A stretch of 64,000 bases of DNA from Caecitellus pseudoparvulus. Its lineage: Eukaryota > Bigyra: Bicosoecida. The stretch covers positions 372,001 through 436,000 of the forward strand of contig CBFFRQ010000056.1 of assembly GCA_965644315.1 (NCBI GenBank). Reading direction: 5' to 3'. The position numbers and the translations under genes were made by a program. How positions within the stretch are numbered: the first letter of the stretch is position 1; every line of letters starts with the position of its first letter. This document shows, piece by piece, positions 20,954 to 30,554 of this stretch. Under the pieces are notes generated by a model. That model searched no databases. It was not told where the DNA came from and saw nothing but the letters and a program-made list of their open reading frames with translations.

Positions 20954-22320
20954 TCACTCTCTCGGCAAGTCCCAGTCCACGTGAGGAGGGGGGGGGCCGA
21001 TGTCCAGGGCCTTGTTGCCCTGCTCCACCAGCGCCTCGTACACGAGGAAGGTGACGGCCGACGCTGGGAAGGCGCGGGCACAGGTGGGGATGATGCCGCG
21101 CAGGAGCCACCGTGGCCCCTCCCGCTGCAGCGCGCCGCGCAGGACGCCCAAGGCGCCGCCTGGAGGGCGCACGCTGCCCGGGGCAGGCATGTGCGCCTGC
21201 ACTGTGGACTTGAGCACGTCCACGGGGTGCAGCAGCAGCCAGGAGGCGGTGCCGGCACACCCGCCAGCCAGCATGAGCTGCCAGGGGCTCAGAGTTTCTT
21301 TGCCCGGAGGCAGGCTCTCCTGAGCAGCAGACGAGGCGTCAGGGCCCGCTTCACCTCCCTCTCCCATGGCCCGCTTGATGGCGTGGTAGGTGGAGAAGTA
21401 CACGCCAAAGGCTGGCACGTCGCGGGCGAGCGTGAGGGTGAAGCCTGAGAACAGTGCGCCGAGGCCACCCGCCGCCACAACGGCCCGGGCGGCAGCCACA
21501 GGCCCCCGCAAGGTGGTGTCCACCTGCAAGAGGATCTTCACACGCTCGGCAAGGCAGGCAAGGGGTGCCTGCGATAGGCCGGACGTCGCGCCGGCTGCGA
21601 ACTGCTGCTGGCCCTCACCCCACCCGGCTGCATGGCTCCAAGTTTGGAAGAAGCGCAGGGCACGGTGCTCGACGGCAAAGAGAATGGCGTTGATGGGGGC
21701 ATTGGCCAAGACGGGGCTCGTGACGCCTGCACGATGGGGCGGCGGCGGCGGCAGGGGTGTGAGGCACGCACGGCGCAGGCGCTGGAACGCGTGTGTGGGG
21801 TGTGCTGGCTTGAGCACGGACCACGAAAGAATCCACGCAGCCCCTCTGCACGAGCGATGCTGATTGCACAGTGCAGGGGGCCACGGTACTTTGCTTGTGC
21901 TCCTGAAGCTTGGGTCTGCAGTTTGACTTTCACTCTGTGGGCGAGCGGGGCGACAGTGTCTGGCAGTACTAGTGGCGCAGTAGCGTCCAACTGCACTGCA
22001 CTTGGCACACGCAGCAGGCTCTCCAGACACGTGGCGCCGGGGCTTGCCCACATGCGCAAAGCAGGACCCCACAGCAAGCAAGAAATTGCAGCATGCTCCC
22101 TACCCCCACTGGGTATCCCTCTCGTGCCGCAGCAGGAGCGCCAGGTGGGAGCGCTTGCGTGCGGCACTGCACTTGTGCGCACAACACGCCCACGACCGTT
22201 TCGGTGCCAGGCACACGTGGCGCTGCTCCATGGTACGCACGTGTCAAACGGTTGCCCCGCTGCAATGCCACAGGCCCCTCCAATGCTGCCTGCGCCCAGG
22301 TGCAGGATCGTCTCCGCCAT
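20954..22320 (-). CDS. Mitochondrial carrier, carnitine/acylcarnitine-like
   Basis: Six-helix solute carrier of the inner mitochondrial membrane (SLC25 family). Three exons on the minus strand, 22320-22241, 21934-21822 and 21726-20954, give 321 residues. The first intron is 306 nt, several times longer than most here; the second is 95 nt with a GTCCGT donor. The three repeats carry signature motifs PFDTVK (residues 24-29), LAERVK (123-128) and PVDVLK. The second motif has Leu where the family has Pro. GERIK-like spacing before LLQ and the segment RAFPASAVTFLVYE resemble the carnitine/acylcarnitine and ornithine carrier branch. The neighbouring acyl-CoA synthetase fits fatty-acid import, but that is only suggestive. 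It ends 52 nt from the convergent Enhancer-of-polycomb gene. Confidence 0.87.
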
Positions 22321-22489
22321 ACTGGCTGCAACACAGGGATGCTCCTGCCTCGCCAGCCGGGCACCGCAGCAGCCTCACGCACGCAGGCCGCTGTGCCCCA
22401 GTGCCGCCCAAGCAGCGTGCGCAGTGACTGGCAGGCGACTTGCCAGGCACATCCCCAGGCAGCAATGCGTGCATTGTGAGAATTGACAC

Positions 22490-25220
22490 TCACGCTGAGC
22501 TGCCGGCAGCCCCCCCTGAAGCAGGCTTGCGGCCGTACAACGCCTGCACCTCGTCGCCGTACTTGGCCATGAGTTTCTTGCGTTTCAGCTTGAGGGAGGC
22601 CGTGACGAGGTCCGACTCGGGCGTCCACTCCTCCGTGGCGATGTGGATGGCAGAGGGCGTCTCCGTGCGGGGGAAGTGCTTGGCCTTGGCGATGCGCTGC
22701 AGGTCCTTCAGGATGGCAGTCTTGACGGTGGCACTGCCGGCGGCGTCCTCGGGGGAGGACACGTCCGGAAACTCCGCCCGGATAGCGGGCAGGTCGGGCG
22801 TGACGACGGCCACGGCTGCAGACGCCTCGCCGTCGCCGTACGCCATGATGTTGGTGATGTACGAGCACAGCTTCATGGTGGACTCGATCTTGCCCAGGCT
22901 GATGTACTCCCCCGTGATGAGCTTGACCAGGTCCTTCTTGCGGTCGATGATGGTGAGGATGCCCTGCGGCGACATCTCCCCGATGTCTCCCGTGTGGAAC
23001 CACACCCGCCCCGAGGCGTCCTGCTTGAACTCTTCCTGGGTCTTGCCAGGCAGCTGCCAGTAGCCACCCCCCGCCACGACAGGCCCTGAGATGGCCACTT
23101 CACCCTGCGGCGTCGAACCCGTCGTCATGTACCCGCCTTCCGGCCAGTCCACCAGCTTGATGTCGGCAGACAGCACAGGGGGGCCCACAGTGCCGGGGGT
23201 GAAGTCGGCTGGCCACACGATGGTGCCAGCGCCCATGGTCTCGGTGAGGCCATACCCCTGCCCCACAGGACAGCAGAAGACGACGTTCATGAACTGCTGC
23301 GTCTCTTTGTTCAGGGGGCCGCCTCCGGAGAGGATGGCACGCACACGGCCGCCCAGCGCCTCCGTGCGGATCTTGTCAAACAGCAGGAAGTTCCAGAAGG
23401 GCGAGTCACCGCCCACTCGCATGGCAGCCAGCTTGGCTTGGAAGCCATAGTCGAACAGCGCCTTGACCAGGGGCCCCCGCGCAGCCACCTTGGCAGAGAT
23501 GCCCTTGCGGATCTTCTCCATGATGGCGGGCACGGCAGCCATGGCGGTGGGGCGCAGCACAGCAGCGTCGCCCTTGACGACGGGCACGCCCGCCTCGGCA
23601 TCTGGCACGGGGATGCGCTGGGAAGAGGCGACGAGGGTGTCCTTGGAGCCATACCCAATGGCGCCGCCCCGCGCCAGGATGCACAGCTCTGCAGTCAGCT
23701 CCAGGATGTGGGCCAGGGGCAGGTACGCCATGTACACTTCTTGGTCGTTCAGGTCTGGCACAGAAGAGCCCATGCCTGCGGCAGCAGCGACGAGGTTGCG
23801 GTGGTGGATGACAACGCCTTTGGGCAGCCCCGTGGAGCCGGAGGTGTACTGGATATTGGCGATGGAGTCGGGGGTGGGCTGTGTGTCGGGGGTGTCAGGG
23901 ACGGGGTGTTGTGCCCCCTGCGCCTGCAGCTCTGCGAGGGACAACACCTCGATGCCAGCCTCCACCAGCTCCTGCACGTCGGCCTGGTCGGGGTCCTCTC
24001 CGAAGTACACGACGGTGCGCAGGCTGCGGCAGTGCGCGTCAAACTCCTCGTCGCCGTTGCCAGTGGGAACTGCACGGCCCTTGACGCAGGAGGTGAGCGT
24101 GCTGAGCAAACCCGCGTCGCAAGACATGATGGAGACGCCGGTCTGGGTGATGGCGTATGCGACAGCATCGGCGCCCAGCGTCGCGTACACGGTCACGATG
24201 GGGATGCCGTGGCGGAAGGCGCCGAGGGCCATTTGCATCCAGGATGCACTGCTGTCGGCAAAAATGCCGATGCGGCGGGCGCCCTCCTCCCCCTCGTCGC
24301 GGTCAGGCAGAGCGTTCCACACGCCGGCGCCAGTGTGCTGGACAAGCTGTGCCAGCTCCACGTAGCTGTTCCACTCGTACGCAGGCGCCATGACCCACTT
24401 CTCCACGGTGCGAGTCACCTCCTCGCCATCTCGGTTGGTGAAGGTGACGGTCTGCTGCACCTTGCGCTGTGTGAGGGGGAGTGGCGAGTTGTGTGACGTG
24501 GTGTTGCAGTGGCAGCACGCAAGATGTCGAGCCTCCTCACCTCAATGCGACGCGTGCCCTGAGCAGGGCGTGCACCGTGGCGTGTCACCACGCCATCGAA
24601 GAGCTGCCGTAGGGTTGTCGCACCCTTCCAGTTGTCATGCAGCTCAGCGGTCAAGGAGTTGCGGAAGCTGCCAGTTTCGCCGAGTTGCCCAGCCTGAGCT
24701 GCGATCCGTTGCCCGCGTTCCGTTGCTCGAGGTGCCTTCGTCAAGGGCTCGCCACGAGCGCCTGAAAAAGCCTGCAGCGATAGAGCACAACTATGTGGAG
24801 TACTGGCGGCGGTGATATGAAGGCACGGCAAGCCCCGTCGTGCGCCGTGCACACTCACCAGCAGCACGCAGGGCAGGGTGGCTGCCAACGCCGCGATGGC
24901 GACGTAGGCGCCCAGCGGCAGGGCGCCATGCACGACAGGCTCCTCCCACAGGATAATGAGGCCTACAATAAGCACCACTGAGAATGCCAGGGCCACGAGG
25001 AGGCCGCCGAGCGCTTCCCAGCAGGTGGACTTGGTGAGACCCTGCGGAATCCGAACCGAGGCAAGGTGATACCCCGCCTGCACCTGCTGCTAGCCCTGTG
25101 GGCAGGACGTACCCGCTGCGCGATGCGGCGACTGGCCTCCCAGTCAGCCTGGGCGCCTTCTGACAGAGTGACCATGCCTCTCTCTACGTCTGGGCTTGCT
25201 TCGCGCACTCGCGCGCTCAT
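22490..25220 (-). CDS. Long-chain acyl-CoA synthetase
   Basis: ATP-dependent ligase that activates long-chain fatty acids to acyl-CoA. Four exons on the minus strand, 25220-25113, 25041-24859, 24771-24541 and 24466-22490, give 832 residues with phase-0 joints throughout. Intron lengths are 71, 87 and 74 nt. The N-terminus carries two hydrophobic segments (about residues 46-68 and 79-97), giving an ER, peroxisome or mitochondrial outer-membrane anchor. The catalytic AMP-binding domain follows, with YTSGSTGLPKG near residues 381-391, GYGLTE, and the TGDIGEMSPQG and IDRKKDLVKL blocks, the last being typical of the long-chain (ACSL) branch. A KRKKLMAKY stretch near the C-terminus matches the family end. 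All motifs needed for adenylation and thioesterification are present. Confidence 0.92.
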
Positions 25221-25398
25221 GTGGGGTTGCTAAACGGCACCCGGCACACATGCAGTGGGGGGAAGCACCCAGAGTGTCATGAAACAGAGGAGAAGATGCA
25301 ATGAGATGTGGAGTTTGCAGTCCTGATGCTGTTGCTTTGTGTCAGGGCAGGCGCCACCCAAACACTTGAAGCAGTTTCAGTTCCTTAGACAAGGCGTC

Positions 25399-25406
25399 TT
25401 ATATAT
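25399..25406 (+). promoter_or_regulatory. TATA-like element upstream of tRNA-Ser copy 1
   Basis: The A/T run TTATATAT followed by CCAAAT lies about 38 nt before the tRNA, in a region otherwise GC-rich. The same arrangement precedes the second copy, which suggests an upstream Pol III/TBP element. Confidence 0.5.
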
Positions 25407-25438
25407 CCAAATATTCCCTTTGTCGCCATGGTCAACAT

Positions 25439-25520
25439 GTCGATGTGTCCGAGTGGTCTAAGGAGAGCGATTAGAAATCGCTTGTTGCAAGACTCGCAGG
25501 TTCGAATCCTGCCGTCGACG
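25439..25520 (+). tRNA. tRNA-Ser(AGA), copy 1
   Basis: 82-nt tRNA folding by eye into a full cloverleaf. The acceptor stem GTCGATG pairs with CGTCGAC (one G-T pair). The anticodon stem AGCGA/TCGCT carries loop TTAGAAA, so the anticodon is AGA and reads TCU. A long variable arm of about 13 nt and discriminator G are typical of serine. The T arm is GCAGG-TTCGAAT-CCTGC. Internal A box (TGTCCGAGTGG) and B box (GGTTCGAATCC) are canonical. T-runs shortly after the 3' end serve as Pol III terminator. No intron; CCA is not encoded. Confidence 0.96.
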
Positions 25521-25540
25521 ATTTTCCTTTTTTCTCGTTG
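25521..25540 (+). terminator. Pol III T-run terminator of tRNA-Ser copy 1
   Basis: Two T-runs (TTTT and then a run of six or more T) directly follow the tRNA in an otherwise GC-rich region, as expected for RNA polymerase III termination. Confidence 0.6.
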
Positions 25541-25677
25541 ACTTGCCCAACCGAACTCGTGAAACCCTGGAATCCTGCTCATTTTGTCCACGAGGAAGGC
25601 ATGATCTTCACAACAGAAGAAGCCGCTCATTGAAGGCAGGTGCAGCAGGATGAACGATGTCTTGGCAGAGGGCGCGA

Positions 25678-25727
25678 CACGGATTGGTGGATCAAGGTTG
25701 ATTCGAAACCTGATCCACCAATCCGTG
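25678..25727. repeat. Perfect 17-bp inverted repeat (hairpin) between the tRNA genes
   Basis: Arms at 25678-25694 and 25711-25727 are exact reverse complements, separated by 16 nt that can pair further (AGGTT against AACCT, with one bulge). The structure leaves a loop around TTCG. The rest of the stretch from 25541 to 26100 holds no gene that I can recognise. Confidence 0.85.
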
Positions 25728-26108
25728 ACGCACCCGCCCGTCACCTGACAGCGCTATGTATGGAGAGTTTTGACACGTGATTTTACACTAGAGCTCAAAG
25801 GTCTCATTAGGAATTTTGAGTGGGGCATCTGCGCTCTACTGAGAGTGCATCTCCAGACCTGCACTAGTGAGAGGTGGAGGCGGAGCCTTGCACTAGTGGA
25901 TTCTCGCCTGCTGGGCCGCTTGTAAGGTGTTACCCCCCAGCGCACGCCGTCCAGGTGCCGGGCCAGCGAGGGGCTGCATGCGAGAACTTTAAAGGCATTG
26001 GAGGGGGCTTGACTGAACCACGTGCGGTTTGCGCGGCGACATGGAGCTCGAACAACGTGTTGCATAGGTATTCCTTCATAGAGCCCAGATTCACCCAAGA
26101 ATAGTACT

Positions 26109-26115
26109 TTATATA
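26109..26115 (+). promoter_or_regulatory. TATA-like element upstream of tRNA-Ser copy 2
   Basis: TTATATA followed by ACCAAAT, about 37 nt before the second tRNA, parallels the element before copy 1. The 12 bases CATGGTCAACAT immediately before both tRNAs are also identical. Confidence 0.5.
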
Positions 26116-26147
26116 ACCAAATTATCGCCTCCCATCATGGTCAACAT

Positions 26148-26229
26148 GTCGATGTGTCCGAGTGGTCTAAGGAGAGCGATTAGAAATCGCTTGTTGCAAG
26201 ACTCGCAGGTTCGAATCCTGCCGTCGACG
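26148..26229 (+). tRNA. tRNA-Ser(AGA), copy 2
   Basis: Identical over all 82 nt to the copy 709 bp upstream, with the same anticodon AGA, variable arm, discriminator G and internal boxes. T-runs follow at about 26232-26241. The flanks differ from copy 1 except for the immediate 12-bp leader and the TATA-like element, so the pair arose by an old or short duplication, or is kept identical by gene conversion. Confidence 0.96.
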
Positions 26230-26322
26230 ATCTTCCTTTTTCCCCTTTGACACCTCTGCAAAGGAAGGTTGCTCCAATCGACAGCTTCATCAAGTAGACA
26301 CATTCAAAGGCGGCCCAGGTAT

Positions 26323-27899
26323 TCATTGCATTTTTGCCTTGGCTAACTTGCCGGCTTGGAAGAGTGGCGATGGCGTTACGTTGCGCAGCACCACCAGGAG
26401 CAGCGCCACGTTGGCGAGGAAGAAGGCTGCCGAGACAAGCCACACCTCCGCAAACACTGCACGGCCGAGCCACTCCAGCTGAAACGCCGTGGCGATCCAG
26501 GACAACTCCGTGGCAGCCCACAGCAAGCCAGTGAGGATGGCCGTGGGCCAGCCCATGCTGGACGCGGGCGCGATGAGGGGCAGCAGCGCCATCCACCACA
26601 TGAAGTACTGCGCAGTGCACACCTTGTTGAAGGCGACGAAGACGAGGGTCTGCAAGAACAAGGCAAAGGGCAAGTCCCGCGCGTACATGGCGCCCAGTGC
26701 CGCGAGGGTTCCGAACTGGGGCAGGAAGGCGGCTAGGCCGGCCCCGGTGCGGGCGGCGGGCAGGTCGTACTTCAAGTACAGGTCGTAGAAGTACAGGGAG
26801 AAGTTGTGTCGGTTGTCGGCCCGCACGAGGTGGTGCAGCAGGCTCTCGTACAGGAACTCCCAGCCGTACAGAAGGTAGAAGGCAGCTGTGAGGGCGAGGA
26901 AGAGGCCTCCGGAGAGGACGCCGTACATCACGCGCCGGGGAGTGAAGAGGGCCAGCGTGCGGGACAGGGCCACGTCCGGCCACTGCCACAAACCCCACCC
27001 CTGACTGCGCCGCTGGGGAGGTGTCTGCTTCGCCTGCACTGCAGGCCCGTCCAGCACCCAGGCCTGCGGTCTGCTCCACAGGCGGCGAAGCCAGGCCAGA
27101 GTGGCGGCTGACTGCCCCAGAAGCCCGGAGGCCTGGGGGGCAGGCAGGGCCAAGTCTGCAAAGTCAGCAGGGGCGAAGGAAGCATCCATGGCCAAGACCA
27201 GGGGCAGCGCGTACACGATGGGGTAGATCTTCACGTGCACGGCCAAGCCGAAGAGGAGGGCGGACAGGGTCACCCGGCGGGACATGAGAGTGTACACGGT
27301 GGCCAGCACCAGCACCACGACGAGGCCGTCGGCAGAGCCCCGTGTCGCGACGTTGAGGATGAGGGGGTTCAGCAGGTACAGTGCTGAGGCGAACGTGATG
27401 GTGTCATCCGCCACCCCACGCGCAGCCAGGATGAGGCGAATGAGGTGCCCGATGAGCATGTCCACAGCCACGAAGACCAGCTTCCCAAAGACGGGCATGC
27501 CAATGACATTGGGGATCATGCACCATGCCCTGTGCAGGGTCGCGAAGGTGGCGGGTGCGAAGCGGGCTGTGGACGCGAAGTGCGCAGGGCGCTCGCACAG
27601 GAGAGGGGTGTACCGGTAGGTGGCACGGGAATACGGGGAGCGCCCCTGCCAGACTTCCCGTGCGCCATCTGAAAAGACGACGTAGTCAACATCGGTGTAC
27701 TTTTGGTCCACTGCAAGTGATGCGGCGCAGGGGCCCCTGTGTGCCACACTGTAGGGCCGAAAGCTACGCTGCGGATTTTGAGGCGGGCCAACAACTCACG
27801 GTGTGCATCTTGGTACTCGCCCCACCACGTGGTGCCGAGGCGCAGGGCCAAAGCAAGCCACCACAGGCGCTCAAACGTGAGGAGCGCCCTGCCTGCCAT
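26323..27899 (-). CDS. PIGM: GPI mannosyltransferase I (PIG-M)
   Basis: ER enzyme that adds the first, alpha-1,4-linked mannose to glucosaminyl-phosphatidylinositol during GPI-anchor synthesis, using dolichol-phosphate-mannose. Three exons on the minus strand, 27899-27800, 27710-27599 and 27529-26323, give 472 residues. The second intron (69 nt, GTGCGA...CACAG) has no stop; removing it restores RYTPLLAWCMIPN, matching the family RYTPLLGW block. The DxD motif lies in YTDVDY in the first lumenal loop. Other family blocks are GRSPY, LLNPL, RGSADG, HVKIYP, YGWEFL, RHNFSLYFY and FNKVCTAQYF. About ten hydrophobic segments are visible. An insertion of about 60 residues relative to the human 423-residue protein lies in the middle loop. 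A PIG-X partner is not in this window. Confidence 0.93.
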
Positions 27900-28183
27900 G
27901 CCTTCGTCGCCCTTGCGGCGAGAGGCACTGCAGGCCCGTTCGCTGTCTGAGATGTGCAGGCCAGAGGCCGGCTTGGCGCGTGGTGCTTCGCAGGCGAGGG
28001 GGCCAGGGTGGGCAGGCACTTGCCTGCCTCACAAACAGGGGTGTGGCGCAAACCCTACTCAATTGTGCGCACTTGCTGAGTCTTCCAATGCCCTGCTGCT
28101 GCTTGCTTGCCACACGCGCAGGCGCTGCCCAGCACCGCGGCCGTACTGCTGGTTGAGGGTATCGATTTCCGCAGTGCGCCGCA
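27900..28183. promoter_or_regulatory. Shared upstream region of PIG-M and borealin-like genes
   Basis: Only 284 nt separate the two divergent ATGs, so both promoters must sit here. No recognisable element is seen; the call rests on position. Confidence 0.35.
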
Positions 28184-29200
28184 ATGGCAGCTTCACAGGC
28201 TGCCGACATGAAGCCGGCGACACGCAAGGAGGAGGAGGAGGTGAAGTTGAAGCTTGAAGAGCTAAAGATCGAGAGTGCGTGGTCGTTAGTGCGCTGATTG
28301 AGGCGCACGGGGGTCGGGTCACGCGCCGCGCCCGTTGCGCCCTGCGCAGTGGAGGCCAAGTGTGCCGAGCTGCGTGCCGAGGCCAGGCGCATGGTGTCGT
28401 CCATCAAGAGCAACTTTGGCGTGGAAATGATGAAGATCCCCAAGAAAATCCGATCCATGCCGCTGAGCGAGTTCATGACGGAGTGCGGGGGCGACCTGAG
28501 CGCGGTGCTGGCCCGGGACAGGTCCAGGGCGTTAGCATCGCGGCCTGCCGCCAGCAGCCGCTTCGCCGCCACGACACGCAAGGCCCGCCCGGGCATGCGG
28601 GCAGGCGCCACAGTCAAGGTGCGTTGTGCTGACGTGCCAGTGCGGCGCTTGCGCCACCAGCCACGGCATTTCCTGTGCGCCACACAGAGGCCTCGCGGCA
28701 AGGCCGCAGGGGCGCCGTCGACGCCTGGCGGCGCGGCTGTCACCGGGCGGGTGCGAGGGCCCATCTCCACACCCTCCGCGACGTCGTCTGCATTGAAGCC
28801 ACACATGGGCACCAGCAGCAAGGCCCTGCACGTGACGGGGGCACCCTGCACTCCCAGCGTGCGTGCCACTGCCCGCGCAGCCCGCTGTGCCAGGCTGCCG
28901 CTCAGCGGCCCTCTCTCGCCCCTTTCGCAGATGGCTCGGCAGCCCAGGAAGGGCGAGGCCATCATGTCTGTGCGGGGGTCCCCGCTGGGCGCCTTTGCCT
29001 CCACGCAGGTAGCCCTGGCATCGGCTGCGGCGTCCACAGCCAGTGTCACCGCCGCACTGGATTCAGCGGGTGGCTCGGTTGTGCAGTTGGCAGACAGCAC
29101 GTCTGCGGGGCAGCTCAGCGCGGCGGAGAAGGAAGAAGCAGCCAACAAGATCGCATCTCTGCAAGCGCAGCTGAGTCAGCTCATGAGTGCACTGCAGTGA
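28184..29200 (+). CDS. Borealin-like chromosomal passenger subunit
   Basis: Probable borealin (CDCA8/Dasra-like), which joins survivin and INCENP to target Aurora B kinase to centromeres and the spindle midzone. Four exons, 28184-28274, 28350-28618, 28688-28858 and 28931-29200, give 266 residues, close to the human 280. All three introns have GTGCGT donors; two are stop-free multiples of three. The N-terminal helix (about residues 15-90) contains the family block: an acidic/basic helix, then VEMMKIPKKIRSMPLSEF. This corresponds to the human stretch in which a helix is followed by IxxLPKxIRxM and an aromatic residue. The middle is basic with Ser/Thr-Pro sites (GAPSTP, APCTPS) that could be mitotic phosphosites. 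RQPRKGEAIMSVRGSPL resembles the start of the C-terminal dimer domain. A short coiled coil ends the protein. Assignment rests on pattern recognition, not alignment. Confidence 0.72.
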
Positions 29201-29236
29201 GGCTGTCTGGTCGGCGTGGCGGCGGCGTGGCGCTGC

Positions 29237-29619
29237 CTAGCGTCCGGGGCTGCTGGGTGTGGGCGAGGGAAGCGGCGTCTTCACGCCGCCCCTTCCGTAT
29301 TTCTGCAGGATCCAATCCACTTTTTCTTCACTTTCCTGCCACAAGAGGGCCAACTCGTCGGGTCTGGTCTCGAAGCTGTTTGCGTCGAATTCCTGGGAAT
29401 CACGGGGGGGGGAGTGTGCAAGGCAGTGATGTCATGCACGACAGTGCCAATTTCCGCAGCAAACACACGCACCGCACGGGCCATCTGGCAGTAGTAGTCG
29501 CGTTCACCCCCCTCTGCAGGCAATTCTTGTAGATTTCGGAGCACCCAGCGGTACAGTCGCGGCGCGTGGAACATCCGCCGAGCCAGGGCTGCCTCCACGG
29601 CCAACTTCTGCGCGGCCAT
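29237..29619 (-). CDS. LYRM9: LYR-motif protein, LYRM9-like
   Basis: Small mitochondrial LYR-family protein; members bind acyl carrier protein and help assemble respiratory complexes or Fe-S proteins. Two exons, 29619-29467 and 29392-29237, give 102 residues. The 74-nt intron (GTGTTT...CCCAG) is supported by phase and by the resulting LYRM9-like order: Leu22-Tyr23-Arg24 and LPAEG in exon 1, then ETRPDELALLWQ and KVDWILQKY in exon 2. Human LYRM9 has 78 residues and ends in a very similar WIMNKY. The extra length here is at both ends. The role of LYRM9 itself is poorly known. The gene ends 36 nt from the convergent borealin-like gene. Confidence 0.78.
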
Positions 29620-29917
29620 GCCTGACGGTGCTCACTGCAGCTCTGATTCCCGCACAAGGGCGAATGGTGTGGCCCAAGGCGCCTTGCATAAGACAAATGA
29701 AGCAGGGTAGCGCAGGTTGTGAGGTAGGTGGGAATTGGTGCGGAGCTCTGCGTGTGAATCTTTCAACACCTTCCTGCACAGCGGCTCTGGCAACCAGCCT
29801 CTCAACCGCCCGCATGAGGTGGGATCAAAGGACGCTGCTGACTGCATCAGCCCCCATGCCATGCAAGTGTTGCGAGGCGGCAGCACCTCGCAGGGCGTGT
29901 GTGGATTCCTCCTGCAT

Positions 29918-30292
29918 TCACCGGCCGGCCTTCAGCGCCTGCACCTCCTGCTCCAGCTTGGCAATGGACTGCCGCAGGCGCCTGTTCTCGGCCACTACGT
30001 CTGTCTTCAAGTTGTAAATGCTCTGCTCAATCTGCACGGTGCTGTCCCACACGTCCTTGTGCACGGCGTAGAAGGCCACCCCACTGCCAGCTGCGGCACC
30101 AATGAGAAACGCGCCGGTCTTGGCAAACAGGCCAGGCCCGCGCTTGACGACGGTCGGCGCCGCCTTCGGCGCAGCTGCCACCGACGAAACGGCAGAGGAA
30201 GACTCCTTCGCAACTGTGACAGCGTCACTGCTCATGACGCGGGCAGCACGGGGCAGGGCGCTGCTCGCGCGTCGGGCCAACAGACTGGCCAT
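29918..30292 (-). CDS. Small predicted mitochondrial single-pass protein with coiled coil
   Basis: I do not recognise a family. The 124-residue product starts with an Arg/Ser/Ala-rich amphipathic segment lacking acidic residues (MASLLARRASSALPRAARVM), typical of a mitochondrial presequence. A Gly/Ala-rich membrane segment follows at about residues 56-76 (TGAFLIGAAAGSGVAFYAV). The rest, after HKDVWDSTVQIEQSIYNLK, is a coiled coil ending in Leu and Gln heptads. The layout resembles small inner-membrane organising proteins such as those at contact sites, but this is only an architectural likeness. The frame is open upstream to 30517 without further support. About 300 nt on its downstream side (29620-29917) hold nothing I recognise. 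Confidence 0.62.
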   Translation of the reverse strand: MASLLARRASSALPRAARVMSSDAVTVAKESSSAVSSVAAAPKAAPTVVKRGPGLFAKTGAFLIGAAAGSGVAFYAVHKDVWDSTVQIEQSIYNLKTDVVAENRRLRQSIAKLEQEVQALKAGR

Positions 30293-30554
30293 GGCTGGTG
30301 CTGGTGGCGAGGGTGCCAAGCGGGGGGAGCGAGCCAAGCAAGGTGGCATGAGGGCAGAGCCGCGGTGTGGGCGTGGCTGAGGGGATATGTGTAATGTGCA
30401 TTGGTCGCTGCGTTGCCCCTGTCCTGGGAGCCACGCTGGGGCGGGCACGGGCGGACGACGCTCCGGCGCCATCCGCCAACAGAGCCCTGGAAGGCCAATG
30501 ACGACAGCTCCACCCATGCTAGCAGCTGTGCAGCGTGGTGAAGGATGGTAGTGT

